NCBI RefSeq assembly: GCF_007833215.1
Contig: NZ_CP042239.1
Span: 3,594,001-3,658,000 of the forward strand
DNA length: 64,000 bases
Reading direction: 5' to 3'
Source of the DNA: Sphingomonas suaedae
GTDB lineage: Bacteria > Pseudomonadota > Alphaproteobacteria > Sphingomonadales > Sphingomonadaceae
The notes beneath the pieces were generated by a model. That model saw only the letters and a list, made by a program, of their open reading frames with translations, was not told where the DNA came from and did not search any database. Both the position numbers and the translations under genes were made by a program. Of the stretch, positions 8,709 through 17,883 are shown one piece after another; positions within the stretch are counted from its first letter, which is position 1, and the number at the start of each line of letters is the position of its first letter.

Positions 8709-9761
8709 TCAATCGTTCGCGCGCTCGATCGGCGTGGAAAGGCCGCGATGGAGGGCGCGGGTGAGCGCGTGATCGGGCGTATCCTGCGACAATTCCCAAA
8801 CCATCACCCCGCCTGCTCGCGCGCGTGCCAGCGCCGCCTTGCGCTCGATCGTCGCCGGGCCGTTATAGGTGATGTAACGGCACCCGGCGCAGGCGCTGCC
8901 GATCAGATCGGCCTCGGGCGCTGGGGCGAGGCGCGCGGCGATATCGCGATAGGACCAATTGGGCGCCTCTCCGCCAAAGCCATAGCCGTAAAATGGCACG
9001 CCCAGAACCAGGCGCTCGGGTGCGACCCCCCGCGCCAGCCACAGCGCCAGATCGCGCTCCGCCATCGCCAGCGTCGCATGTTCCGCGCCCGCCTGCCCCC
9101 AGCTTGGCCCGATCGCGTCATAAGACATGACGTTGACCAGATCGAAATAGCGGATCGACGCGGTCGGGATCATGCCCCCTTCATAGGATGCGGTCGCGCA
9201 GGTGAGCAGCTTGCCGCGCGCCTTCATCGCCTCGGACAACAACGCGACGAACGGGACATAATCGCCCGCCCGGTCGATCGCGGTGAGCAACTCACCCTCC
9301 AGATCGACATCGATCCCGTCGAGCCCGAGCGTATCGGCCAGCGCGACGAGCGCTGCCGCTGTCGCCGCACGCTTCTCCGGGCGCAGCAGCGCCTTCCAGT
9401 CGCCCGAACAACCGGGGATCACCCCGCCCGCGACCGACACGAGCACCTTTGCGCCATGCGCCCGCAGCCGCGCGACCGCCGCGCGCACCGCATCGACGTC
9501 CAGCGCCGCCCCGCCCGGACCTGCCATGCAGGTCATCTCGCCGTCGCGCACGAACGCGCCTTCGGCATCCGGGTTGGCGAAGGCGAGGTTGAAATGGGTG
9601 TAGCTGGGCAGATGCGTCCGTGCGATCGTAACGTCCAGCCCCTTGAACGTGGCGACATAGCCTACCACCACCGGGCGTTTACGCGCCTGCGCAGAAGGCA
9701 ATACTAATATGAAACCAATCAGTGCGAATGCAATCACGCGGATGAGCATTGCGAGGGGCAT
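8709..9761 (-). CDS. exported GH18 family chitinase-like glycosyl hydrolase
   Basis: A 350-residue glycoside hydrolase family 18 protein. The ATG at 9761 has AGGGAGA 9 nt upstream and opens a signal peptide (MPLAMLIRVIAFALIGFILVLPSAQA). Longer in-frame extensions have no such support. The catalytic DxxDxDxE motif reads DGIDVDLE, with the acid Glu at about residue 155. Further GH18 landmarks are KVLVSVAGG, the strand ending in MSYDA, and the C-terminal GGVMVWELSQD. There is no separate chitin-binding domain, so it probably acts on soluble oligomers in the periplasm or at the cell surface. It precedes the GntR gene by 3 nt and diverges from the GH20 gene, with operators likely in the 99-nt gap. 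Confidence 0.9.
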   Translation of the reverse strand: MPLAMLIRVIAFALIGFILVLPSAQARKRPVVVGYVATFKGLDVTIARTHLPSYTHFNLAFANPDAEGAFVRDGEMTCMAGPGGAALDVDAVRAAVARLRAHGAKVLVSVAGGVIPGCSGDWKALLRPEKRAATAAALVALADTLGLDGIDVDLEGELLTAIDRAGDYVPFVALLSEAMKARGKLLTCATASYEGGMIPTASIRYFDLVNVMSYDAIGPSWGQAGAEHATLAMAERDLALWLARGVAPERLVLGVPFYGYGFGGEAPNWSYRDIAARLAPAPEADLIGSACAGCRYITYNGPATIERKAALARARAGGVMVWELSQDTPDHALTRALHRGLSTPIERAND

Positions 9762-9822
9762 TGCCGGTTTTCTCCCTGACGTCCGGCGTTTTCGACGCCC
9801 GTTGACCATTGGGCAGCGACAT

Positions 9823-9844
9823 GACAAATTAGATACAAATTGTC
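9823..9844. promoter_or_regulatory. candidate operator between divergent GH18 and GH20 genes
   Basis: A 22-nt imperfect palindrome has arms GACAAATT and AAATTGTC (7 of 8 pairs match) around AGATAC. It ends 16 nt before the GH20 start. Its minus-strand core TTGTATCTAA resembles HutC/NagR-class sites. It is the only AT-rich stretch in the divergent gap, so it is the best place for the GntR protein to control both hydrolase genes. Confidence 0.45.
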
Positions 9845-9860
9845 GAGCGGGAGCGAACAG

Positions 9861-12431
9861 ATGCGCAAATTGGCGGTGACTGCGGGACTTGCACTGGCGC
9901 TGGCCACCGCTTCTGTCGCGCCTGCCGCCGATCGCGCCGACGCGCCGTCGCAGGCGGCGCTCGATACGCTCGCGGGGACGCTGGGCTATCGCATGGCGGT
10001 GGTCGACAATCAGCCGAAATGCCCCGAGGGAGTCCCCGCCTGCTTTCTCGCGACGATCACCCTGACCCTCCCCGACACGCTGCCTTCGGGGCTGCCCGAC
10101 AAGGGACTCTCGCTCTATTTCAGCTTCGTCAACCAGCTGCCCCGTGTCGAAAGCGACCTGTTTGATCACCAATTGGTCAATGGCGACCTGCAGCGGCTGA
10201 CGCTGAAGCCCGGCGCTGTGCTCAAGCCCGGCGCGCGGCACGTCATCAAGCTATGGGGCGTCGGCTCGCATTTCTCGCGCGCGGTGGTGATGCCCAACGC
10301 CTATCTGGTTGCTGAGGGGGTGGAGGCGCGGACCATCGCCGCGACCCGCCAGGTGATCGACCCCGACACCGGTCTGCCGGAACTCCCCTTTCTCGATCCC
10401 ATGGCCGACGAGGCGCGGCTTGCCACGAAGGGCGGCGGTGACGCGACGCGGTGGCTCACTGCCGAACGCGCCTTCGCGCTCCAGGCCGAACGCGCGGCTC
10501 CGCCCGCCAGCGGCGTCGTGATCCTTCCCAGGCCGATTCGCGCGGACCAGGGGAACGGCGCCGAGATCGATCTGACCCGCGGGGTGCGTGTGTCGATCAA
10601 GGGCGTCGGCAATGCCGCGATCGCGCCGGGGCTCGCCGCGCTCGGCGTTCAGTTGAACGGAACGCTTCCGCTGCGCATTCACGTCGACCCCGCGGCCAAG
10701 CTGGCGGCGGGCGGCTATCGCCTGACGGTCGCTGCGGACGGCGTGGCGATCGCGGCGAGCGATGCGGCGGGGGCAAGCCATGCGCTGCGCTCGCTCGCGC
10801 AACAGGCGGCGTTCGAAGCCTATCGGATGCGCCCGCTGACCGTCACCGACGCGCCACTCTACCGCCATCGCGGTCTGCACATCGATCTCGGTCGCAACTT
10901 CCACGGGCGCGACCAGCTGCTCAAGCTGGTCGAGGCGATGGCCGCATACAAGCTCAACAAGCTGCACCTGCACCTTGCGGAGGACGAGGGCTGGCGGATC
11001 GAGATTCCGGCGCTCCCCGAACTGGCGCAGATCGGATCGAAGCGGTGCCATGATCCGGCCGAACGCAGCTGCATCCTGCCCCAGCTCGGCGCCGGTCCGG
11101 ACGGGAGGAGCGGGGTCAACGGCTATCTCAGCACGGACGATTATGTGGCGATCGTGCGGGCGGCGGCCGCCCGGCAGATCGAGGTGATCCCATCGATCGA
11201 CATGCCCGGCCATTCGCGCGCGGCGATCGTCGCGATGGAGCGGCGCCACGAACGGCTGATGGCGGCGGGCAAGGCGGAGGAGGCGAACGCCTATCGCCTG
11301 ATCGATCCGGCCGACACGACCAAATATCGCAGCATCCAGAATTACGACGACAACACGCTCAACGTCTGCATCCCCGCGACCTATCGCTTCGTCGATACCG
11401 TGGTCGATGCGCTGGCTGCGATGCACGACCAGGCCGGGGTGCCGCTCAGGACCTTCCACCTCGGCGCCGACGAGACGGCGGGTGCCTGGGTCAAGTCGCC
11501 TGCCTGCGCGAAGATGATCGCCGACAATGGCGGCGATGCGCGCAACCTCACGCCCCGTTTCATCGAGAAGGTGGCGACCACGCTCGCCGCGCGTGGCATC
11601 CGCGCAGGCGGCTGGAGCGACGGCATGGGGCACACCGATCCCGCGAACATGCCGAAGAACGTCCTCACCAACATCTGGGGGGTGCTGCACACCGGCGCGA
11701 TCCGCGAGGCGCACGATCAGCTGAACCGCGGGTGGGATGTGGTGCTGTCGATCCCCGATCTCGGCTATTTCGACATGCCCTATGCGCCGCATCCGCAGGA
11801 GGGCGGCTATTATTGGGCCTCGCGCGGGGTCGATACGCATCAGGTGTTCGGCTTCATGCCCGGCAATCTGCCCGCCAACGCCGCGACGATTCGAGACATC
11901 ATGGCGCAGCCCAAGCCGATCGAGGACCAGCCGGTGCTTGAAGCCGGACGCCGCATCGCGGGCATTCAGGGGCAATTGTGGAGCGAGACGATCCGCACCG
12001 ACGCGCAGGTCGATTATATGCTCTTCCCTCGGTTACTGGCTCTGGCCGAACGCGCCTGGACCCCGGCGCGCTGGACCCCGGCCTATGCACCCGGACAGAG
12101 CTATGGCTGGCAGGATGCGCGGGTCGATCACGCCGCGCGCGACGCCGACTGGCGCAATTTCGCGGGGCGGCTCGCGGCGCAATTTCCGTTGCTGGAGCGG
12201 ATCGGAATCGCCTATCGCGTCGCGCCTCCCGGTGCCCGTATCGCGAACGGGGTGCTGGAAGCGAACAGCGCCTTTCCCGGGACCGCGATCGAATATCGTA
12301 CTGGCGGCGAAAACTGGCTGCCCTATCGCGGTCCGGTGGCGGTGAATGGCCCGGTCGAACTGCGCAGCCGCTCGTTCGAGGGCGCCCGCGCCAGCCGGAC
12401 AGTCAGAGTTGAGTCTTCTGCCGACCGTTGA
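9861..12431 (+). CDS. GH20 beta-N-acetylhexosaminidase (chitobiase type)
   Basis: An 856-residue exported hexosaminidase. The ATG at 9861 is preceded by CGGGAG and followed by a signal peptide (MRKLAVTAGLALALATASVAPAA). The architecture is an N-terminal chitobiase carbohydrate-binding domain (about 35-175, with LSLYFSFVNQLPRVE), a GH20b-like domain (about 215-325), the GH20 TIM barrel (about 330-720) and a small C-terminal domain. The catalytic Asp-Glu pair is D537-E538 in FHLGADETAGAW; HLAEDEGWRIEIP is another family signature. It should remove terminal GlcNAc from chitobiose-like oligomers in the periplasm, complementing the GH18 enzyme. A strong intrinsic terminator follows. Confidence 0.95.
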   Translation: MRKLAVTAGLALALATASVAPAADRADAPSQAALDTLAGTLGYRMAVVDNQPKCPEGVPACFLATITLTLPDTLPSGLPDKGLSLYFSFVNQLPRVESDLFDHQLVNGDLQRLTLKPGAVLKPGARHVIKLWGVGSHFSRAVVMPNAYLVAEGVEARTIAATRQVIDPDTGLPELPFLDPMADEARLATKGGGDATRWLTAERAFALQAERAAPPASGVVILPRPIRADQGNGAEIDLTRGVRVSIKGVGNAAIAPGLAALGVQLNGTLPLRIHVDPAAKLAAGGYRLTVAADGVAIAASDAAGASHALRSLAQQAAFEAYRMRPLTVTDAPLYRHRGLHIDLGRNFHGRDQLLKLVEAMAAYKLNKLHLHLAEDEGWRIEIPALPELAQIGSKRCHDPAERSCILPQLGAGPDGRSGVNGYLSTDDYVAIVRAAAARQIEVIPSIDMPGHSRAAIVAMERRHERLMAAGKAEEANAYRLIDPADTTKYRSIQNYDDNTLNVCIPATYRFVDTVVDALAAMHDQAGVPLRTFHLGADETAGAWVKSPACAKMIADNGGDARNLTPRFIEKVATTLAARGIRAGGWSDGMGHTDPANMPKNVLTNIWGVLHTGAIREAHDQLNRGWDVVLSIPDLGYFDMPYAPHPQEGGYYWASRGVDTHQVFGFMPGNLPANAATIRDIMAQPKPIEDQPVLEAGRRIAGIQGQLWSETIRTDAQVDYMLFPRLLALAERAWTPARWTPAYAPGQSYGWQDARVDHAARDADWRNFAGRLAAQFPLLERIGIAYRVAPPGARIANGVLEANSAFPGTAIEYRTGGENWLPYRGPVAVNGPVELRSRSFEGARASRTVRVESSADR

Positions 12432-12481
12432 CCGCCGCGCATTGTGAGTTCTTCGTTCCGGCCCCAAGCCGAGCGGAATCC

Positions 12482-12526
12482 CCTTCGCCGTCGCCCTGTT
12501 TGAGGGCGGCGGCGAAGGCATTTTTG
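12482..12526 (+). terminator. rho-independent terminator of the hexosaminidase gene
   Basis: A 16-bp stem (CCTTCGCCGTCGCCCT with AGGGCGGCGGCGAAGG, one G-T pair) closes a 5-nt loop and is followed by CATTTTTG. It begins about 50 nt after the GH20 stop. Confidence 0.88.
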
Positions 12527-12553
12527 TGCACAGCGACCTGGCCTTCAAAAAAC

Positions 12554-12575
12554 ATTCACGCGCGTGAGAGTGAAT
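12554..12575. promoter_or_regulatory. 22-bp palindromic operator upstream of the second receptor
   Basis: The site has outer arms ATTCAC and GTGAAT and contains the perfect 12-mer TCACGCGCGTGA. It ends just before TTGACA at 12577. The same ATTCAC-N10-GYGAAT layout with identical length recurs at 20253-20274 before the SDR gene. A TetR regulator is encoded in this operon, which makes it the likely binding protein. Confidence 0.6.
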
Positions 12576-12576
12576 A

Positions 12577-12606
12577 TTGACAAGGCCCCTGCGTTGCGAC
12601 ATCAAT
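12577..12606 (+). promoter_or_regulatory. candidate sigma-70 promoter of the receptor-esterase operon
   Basis: A consensus -35 TTGACA at 12577-12582 is followed after 18 nt by ATCAAT (12601-12606), a weak -10. It lies about 45 nt upstream of the receptor start and directly downstream of the palindrome, a normal arrangement for regulated transcription. The -10 match is poor. Confidence 0.45.
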
Positions 12607-12651
12607 CATGGTGCAAGTCGGCGCGTGACCGGCGGCATCGAGGAGAGGCAA

Positions 12652-14949
12652 ATGAGGGCAAGGGTTTTGGCGTCCGTCAGTGCGGTCGCGTTGTTCACCA
12701 TTCCGGTGTCCGCCATGGCGCAGGACACGGCTCCCGCAGACGAAGGCGCTCAGACATCAAGCGAAGAGGTCGTGGTCACCGCGACCCGCCGCGCCGAGCG
12801 CATCCAGGATGTCCCGCTCAGCATCAGCGCCTTTCAACAGGAAGAGCTGACCGAAAAGGGCATTGTCGGGTTCGAGGGCATTGCTCGCGAGACGCCCGGC
12901 GTCGTGCTCAATCGCCCGACCCAGAATTTCAACAATTTCACCGCGCGCGGCATCGCCACCAACGGCTACAATGCCAATCTGCAAAGCTCGGTCGCGGTCT
13001 ATATCGACGAGCTTCCGGTCTCGACCATCGGCAATACCACCGTGGTCGACCCCAATCTGTTCGATGTCGAGCGGGTCGAGTTCCTGCGCGGTCCCCAGGG
13101 GACCTTGTTCGGTTCGGGCTCGCTGTCGGGCGCGATGCGTATCCTGAACAAGAGCCCCAATCTCGGCAATTGGGACGTGTCCGCGCTGGTCGATCTCGGC
13201 CTTACTGGATCGGACAGCTTGCGCCAGCGCTACAATCTGATGGTCAATATGCCCATCGTGGCCGACAAGCTCGCGCTGCGTGCGGTCGGCTTCTACCGCA
13301 ATGAGGACGGCTATCTCGACAATGTCGGAACCGGCGTCGAAAATTCGAACAAGCTCGTCGACTGGGGCGGGCGCGCCATCCTGTTGTGGAAGCCCAGCGA
13401 CCGGCTCTCGATCAAGCTGCTCGGCTCCTATGAGGACAGCGATCCCAAGGATAGCTCGCTCACCAGCCCTTCACTGGGACGCGAAAAGCGCATTTCCGAC
13501 CAGCCCGACCGGTTCACCGGCAAGCAGACGATCTTCAACGCCACGCTCGACTATGAGTTTGATTTCGCCAAGCTGACCAGTTCGTCGACCTATTCGGATT
13601 TCGACCAGCGTTTTTATGTCGATCTGGCTGGGACGTTCCCGGCAAGTCCGGCCTATCCCGGCGCGCCGATCGCCTTCGGTCTGGATGCGGACGCCTATGA
13701 CAAGGTATTCGTTCAGGAGACGCGGCTGGTGTCCTCGCTCGGCGGGCCGCTCGAATTCACGATCGGTGGGTTCTATATGCACCGCCGTCGCGACGTGGAT
13801 TATTTCTACCGGTCCAGCCCGGAGTTCCTCGCGGCGCGCGGCCTGACCGGGCTTCCCGATCAATATTATCAGAAGCTCTATACGCACCAGATCAGCGAGG
13901 AACTCGCGGGCTTCGGCGAGATCACCTATCGCTTCTCGCCAAAATTCTGGCTGACCGGCGGGATGCGCTATGGCCGTACCTCGGCACAGGGCTTCACCGA
14001 AGAGGGGGGCTATCTGGCGACTGCCGGGGGCTTCAACTATTTCACCTATGCGCTGCTCAACATTCCGGTGAATTTCGACACCTTCACGCCCTACGCCGCT
14101 GTCGAAGGTGTGAAGGCGAGCGGTTCCAAACCATCATGGAAAGCGAGCGCGACCTTCAAGCCGAGCGAATCGCTCACAACCTATGCGACCTTCTCGACGG
14201 GCTTTCGCGCGCCGATCGTCAATGCCCGCGCAGGCGCGCCGAGCCTGGTCGATCCGACAGACATCATCATCCCCTATGGGGCCGAATCGGACGATCTGAA
14301 GAGCTATGAGATCGGCGCCAAGGCGCGCTGGCTCGACGGCCGGGTGACGATGAACGCGGCGCTCTACCTGATCGACTGGAGCAACATTCAGGCCCAGGCC
14401 AACCGCCTGTCGGACTCGGTCCAGTTCGCCACCAATATCGGTGCGGCGCGCAGCAAGGGGTTCGAGGTCGAGATCGGCCTGATCCCAGCGAAGGACGTCT
14501 TCATCGGGTTGAACGCCGCCTATAACGACTCCAAGATCACCAAGCTCTCGGCGGAGGAAGCGGCGATCTCGGGCGCGGTGCTGGGGCATCGCCTGTCGGC
14601 ACCGCGGTTGCAGGGCGCAACCTATGTCTCCTATGGCTTCGACCTTGGCGACAGCGCGCGCGGCACTTTTGCGGTCAACGCGCAATATGTCGGATCGTAC
14701 AACAGCTCGTTCCCGAACACGCCGGGCAACCCGAACCTGCCGCTGGCGACCTTTGGCAAGACCGACGAATATGTGAACGTGAACCTCAATCTCGGGGTGA
14801 AGAAGGGTTCGCTATCGGCCAGCCTCTATGTGGAGAACGTGTTCGACGATCATTCGGTCGTCTATATCCATCCGGAGGCGTTCCTGGTCAGCCGTTTCGG
14901 CACGCTGCGTCCGCGCACCGTAGGTATTCGCCTTGGCTACGGGCTCTGA
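12652..14949 (+). CDS. TonB-dependent outer-membrane receptor heading an ester-catabolic operon
   Basis: A 765-residue TonB-dependent receptor. The ATG at 12652 follows a strong AGGAGAGG and opens a signal peptide (MRARVLASVSAVALFTIPVSAMAQD). A TonB box, EEVVVTATRR, is at about residues 37-46, followed by the plug segment IQDVPLSISAF typical of sphingomonad receptors for hydrophobic or aromatic compounds. The barrel is of normal length and ends RTVGIRLGYGL. The next gene overlaps it by 17 nt and encodes an MFS carrier, then an esterase and a CoA ligase. The receptor probably imports the ester that these proteins process. The family is certain; the ligand is unknown. Confidence 0.93.
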   Translation: MRARVLASVSAVALFTIPVSAMAQDTAPADEGAQTSSEEVVVTATRRAERIQDVPLSISAFQQEELTEKGIVGFEGIARETPGVVLNRPTQNFNNFTARGIATNGYNANLQSSVAVYIDELPVSTIGNTTVVDPNLFDVERVEFLRGPQGTLFGSGSLSGAMRILNKSPNLGNWDVSALVDLGLTGSDSLRQRYNLMVNMPIVADKLALRAVGFYRNEDGYLDNVGTGVENSNKLVDWGGRAILLWKPSDRLSIKLLGSYEDSDPKDSSLTSPSLGREKRISDQPDRFTGKQTIFNATLDYEFDFAKLTSSSTYSDFDQRFYVDLAGTFPASPAYPGAPIAFGLDADAYDKVFVQETRLVSSLGGPLEFTIGGFYMHRRRDVDYFYRSSPEFLAARGLTGLPDQYYQKLYTHQISEELAGFGEITYRFSPKFWLTGGMRYGRTSAQGFTEEGGYLATAGGFNYFTYALLNIPVNFDTFTPYAAVEGVKASGSKPSWKASATFKPSESLTTYATFSTGFRAPIVNARAGAPSLVDPTDIIIPYGAESDDLKSYEIGAKARWLDGRVTMNAALYLIDWSNIQAQANRLSDSVQFATNIGAARSKGFEVEIGLIPAKDVFIGLNAAYNDSKITKLSAEEAAISGAVLGHRLSAPRLQGATYVSYGFDLGDSARGTFAVNAQYVGSYNSSFPNTPGNPNLPLATFGKTDEYVNVNLNLGVKKGSLSASLYVENVFDDHSVVYIHPEAFLVSRFGTLRPRTVGIRLGYGL

Positions 14950-16255
14950 TGCGGCGGCGGTCGGCGGTGACGTCGGCCGCCCGCCTGCGGGGGCGAACCG
15001 GTCCTGGTTCGTCCTCGCGACGCTCACCTTCGTCTATATCCTGAACTTTCTCGACCGGCAGCTGATCGGCATCCTTGCCAAGCCGATTCAGGATTCGCTT
15101 CAGATCACCGACGGCCAGCTCGGCCTGATCGGTGGCCTGTATTTCGCGATGTTCTATTGCTTCATCGCGATCCCCGTCGGCTGGTTCGCCGACCGCACCA
15201 GTCGCGTCGGCGTGCTCAGCCTCGCCTGCGCGATCTGGAGCGGGGCCACCGTCGCGTGCGGGCTGGCGGCGAACTACGCCCAGCTCGTCGTAGCCCGCAT
15301 GACCGTAGGCTTCGGCGAAGCGGGCGGCGTGCCGCCCTCCTATGCGATCATCACCGATACCTATCCCCCGGGCAAGCGCGCAGCGGCGCTGGGCGTCTTC
15401 AACCTCGGCCCGGCAATTGGTGCGGCGCTGGGCGTCGCTTTCGGTGCCAGCATTGCCGACCGCTTTGGCTGGCGGATTCCCTTCATCATCGTCGGCGCGA
15501 TCGGCGTGGTCACGGCGCTGTTCGTCTGGCTGTTCATCCGTGAGCCGAAAAAGGGCGCGATGGATGGCGCGCGCGGCGTCGGCGCGTCCGACAAGGCGCC
15601 GTTCTGGCCGACCGTCGGGGCGTTCCTGTCCAACCCGGTACTGATGCTGGCGTCGCTCGGCAGCGGCGCGACCCAGTTCGTCACCTATGGCCTCGGCAAC
15701 TTCGCGGTCCTCTACCTGATGCGCGAAAAGGGCATGGAATTTGGCGATGTCGCGGTCTGGTACGCGCTGGTGCTGCTGCTCGGCATGGGCGGGGGCATGG
15801 TGATTTCCGGTCGGGTGATCGACGCGATGACGCGCCGTTCGCGCAGCGGCTATGCCGTCGCGCCCGCCGTGTCGCTGGCGATCGCGATGCCCTTCTATAT
15901 CGGCTTCGTCTGGGCGCCCGGCTGGCCGCTTGCACTCGCGCTGCTCGCGGTGGTGATGGTGTTCAACTATTTCTACCTCTCGGCTTCGGTCGCGCTGGTG
16001 CAGGAAGAGGTGAAGCCCAATCAGCGCGTGCTGTCGGGCGCGTTGCTGCTGCTCATCATGAACTTCATCGGCCTTGGCCTCGGCCCGACCTGGGTCGGCT
16101 TCGCCAGCGACTGGTTCAAGGCGCAGGGCGACACGCAGAGCCTGCAGTCCGCGCTCTACACGCTGACGCCCTTCTATCTGATCGCGATCGGCCTGTTCGT
16201 CGCGCTCGCGCGGCGCCTTCGCCGTGAACAATCAGCCATGGAGCCCGGCGCATGA
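14933..16255 (+). CDS. MFS transporter, spinster-like branch
   Basis: A major-facilitator carrier of about 440 residues and around twelve membrane helices. The first cytoplasmic loop carries the MFS signature GWFADRTSRVGVLSLA, preceded by VYILNFLDRQLIGILAKPIQ, which is characteristic of the spinster-like branch common in sphingomonads. The start used is TTG 14933, inside the end of the receptor gene; no in-frame ATG or GTG exists before the first helix. Its stop overlaps the esterase start (ATGA). It probably moves the ester or its hydrolysis products across the inner membrane. Confidence 0.87.
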   Translation: MATGSDAAAVGGDVGRPPAGANRSWFVLATLTFVYILNFLDRQLIGILAKPIQDSLQITDGQLGLIGGLYFAMFYCFIAIPVGWFADRTSRVGVLSLACAIWSGATVACGLAANYAQLVVARMTVGFGEAGGVPPSYAIITDTYPPGKRAAALGVFNLGPAIGAALGVAFGASIADRFGWRIPFIIVGAIGVVTALFVWLFIREPKKGAMDGARGVGASDKAPFWPTVGAFLSNPVLMLASLGSGATQFVTYGLGNFAVLYLMREKGMEFGDVAVWYALVLLLGMGGGMVISGRVIDAMTRRSRSGYAVAPAVSLAIAMPFYIGFVWAPGWPLALALLAVVMVFNYFYLSASVALVQEEVKPNQRVLSGALLLLIMNFIGLGLGPTWVGFASDWFKAQGDTQSLQSALYTLTPFYLIAIGLFVALARRLRREQSAMEPGA

Positions 16256-17883
16256 GGACGCTGTTCGCTGCAGCACTTGCGGCATGGATGCTGATCGCCG
16301 CTCCGGCGCGCGCCGAAGCGCCGGTGGTCCAGGCGCCTGCCGGGGCCGTGGAAGGCGTGACCCAGAATGGCGTCCGCATCTTTCGCGGGATCCCCTTTGC
16401 CGCGCCTCCGGTGGGGCCGAGGCGGTGGAAGCCGCCCGCCGCAGCGGAAAAGTGGGAAGGGGTGCGCAAGGCGACGGCGTTCGGTCCGGCGTGCGTACAG
16501 CCGCGCAATCGCAATGCCGGCATCTACACCAACCCGCTCGACAAGGTCAGCGAGGATTGCCTGACGCTCAACATCTGGGCGCCGGAGGGGGCAAAGGACC
16601 TGCCGGTATTCGTGTGGATCCATGGCGGCGCGCTGGTCGCGGGTTACAGCCATGAGACGATGTATGACGGCGCACGCATGGCGGCGCGCGGAGACGTCAT
16701 CGTCGTCTCGATCAACTATCGCCTGGGCATCCTTGGCTATCTCGCGCACCCCGAACTCAGCGCGGAGTCGGCGGAAGGCATTTCGGGCAATTACGGCCTG
16801 CTCGACCAGATCGCCGCGCTCAAATGGGTCCAGCGCAACATCGCGTCATTCGGCGGCGATCCCGGCAACGTCACCGCTGCGGGCGAGTCTGCCGGCGCGC
16901 TCAGCGTCATGTACCTCATGGCCAGCCCGCGCGCGCAGGGCTTGTTCCACAAGGCGGTGGCGCAGAGCGCGTACATGATCACCACGCCGGAGCTGAAGCA
17001 GGGCCGGCATGGCCTCCCCTCGGCCGAAGCGGCAGGCACGCAGATCATGGGCGTCGTCGGCGCTGCCGACCTCGCCGCGCTGCGCGCGATGGACGCGGAG
17101 AAATTGACCGTTGAGGCGGCGACCAAGGGCTATGGCCCCTGGGGTACGGTGGACGGCAAGGTGCTGACGCGCCAACTGGTCGAAACCTGGGATCGGGGCG
17201 AACAGGCGAAGGTGCCGGTGCTCGTCGGGTTCAACTCGGGCGAAATCCGCTCGCTACCGGTGCTGTTGCCGCCGGCGCCCGCCAATGCCGCCGCCTATGA
17301 GGACGCGATCCGCGCGCGCTATGGCGATCTCGCCGACTATTTCCTGCGCCTCTATCCATCCGACACCGTCAAGGAATCGATGCTCGCGGCCACCCGGGAC
17401 GCGCTCTATGGCTGGACGTCGATGCGGCTCGCGATCGGCCAGACCGCGATCGGCCAGAGCGCCTATCTCTATCTGTTCGACCATGGCTACCCGGCGGCGG
17501 CGCAATATGGGCTGCACGCCTTCCACGCGGCGGAAATCCCCTATGTGTTCGGCACCGCCGGACAGACGCCGCCCTATTGGCCCAAGATTCCGGACGGGGT
17601 GGTCGATCGGCGCCTGTCGGATGCGATGCTGACCTATTGGGCGTCGTTCGCGCGGACGGGCGCGCCCAAGGCCGAGGGCCAGCCCGACTGGCAGGCCTAT
17701 GGCAAAGACGGGAACTATATGGGCTTTGCCGACAAGCCCCAGCCTGGAACGCGGCTGATGCCCGGCATGTTCGCGCTGCACGAGGCAGCGGTGTGCCGCC
17801 GCCGCGCGGCGGGCGACCAGCCATGGAACTGGAATACCGGCATCATCTCGCCGGTGCTGAACAAGGCGACGGGTTGCCGATGA
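16252..17883 (+). CDS. exported type-B carboxylesterase
   Basis: A 543-residue carboxylesterase/lipase of the para-nitrobenzyl esterase class. The signal peptide is MRTLFAAALAAWMLIAAPARA. The oxyanion segment HGGAL is at about 124-128, the nucleophile is S213 in GESAG, and LNIWAPEG precedes the fold as usual. HAFHAAEIPYVFG near residues 423-435 contains the expected catalytic His. It should act in the periplasm and cleave an ester brought in by the receptor. The start overlaps the MFS stop and the end overlaps the acyl-CoA ligase start, so all are translationally coupled. The natural substrate is unknown. Confidence 0.9.
   Translation: MRTLFAAALAAWMLIAAPARAEAPVVQAPAGAVEGVTQNGVRIFRGIPFAAPPVGPRRWKPPAAAEKWEGVRKATAFGPACVQPRNRNAGIYTNPLDKVSEDCLTLNIWAPEGAKDLPVFVWIHGGALVAGYSHETMYDGARMAARGDVIVVSINYRLGILGYLAHPELSAESAEGISGNYGLLDQIAALKWVQRNIASFGGDPGNVTAAGESAGALSVMYLMASPRAQGLFHKAVAQSAYMITTPELKQGRHGLPSAEAAGTQIMGVVGAADLAALRAMDAEKLTVEAATKGYGPWGTVDGKVLTRQLVETWDRGEQAKVPVLVGFNSGEIRSLPVLLPPAPANAAAYEDAIRARYGDLADYFLRLYPSDTVKESMLAATRDALYGWTSMRLAIGQTAIGQSAYLYLFDHGYPAAAQYGLHAFHAAEIPYVFGTAGQTPPYWPKIPDGVVDRRLSDAMLTYWASFARTGAPKAEGQPDWQAYGKDGNYMGFADKPQPGTRLMPGMFALHEAAVCRRRAAGDQPWNWNTGIISPVLNKATGCR

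Noticed and set aside
10251..11975. A 574-codon minus-strand frame opposite the GH20 gene
   Set aside because: It covers the catalytic domain of the hexosaminidase in antisense and has no recognisable domain.
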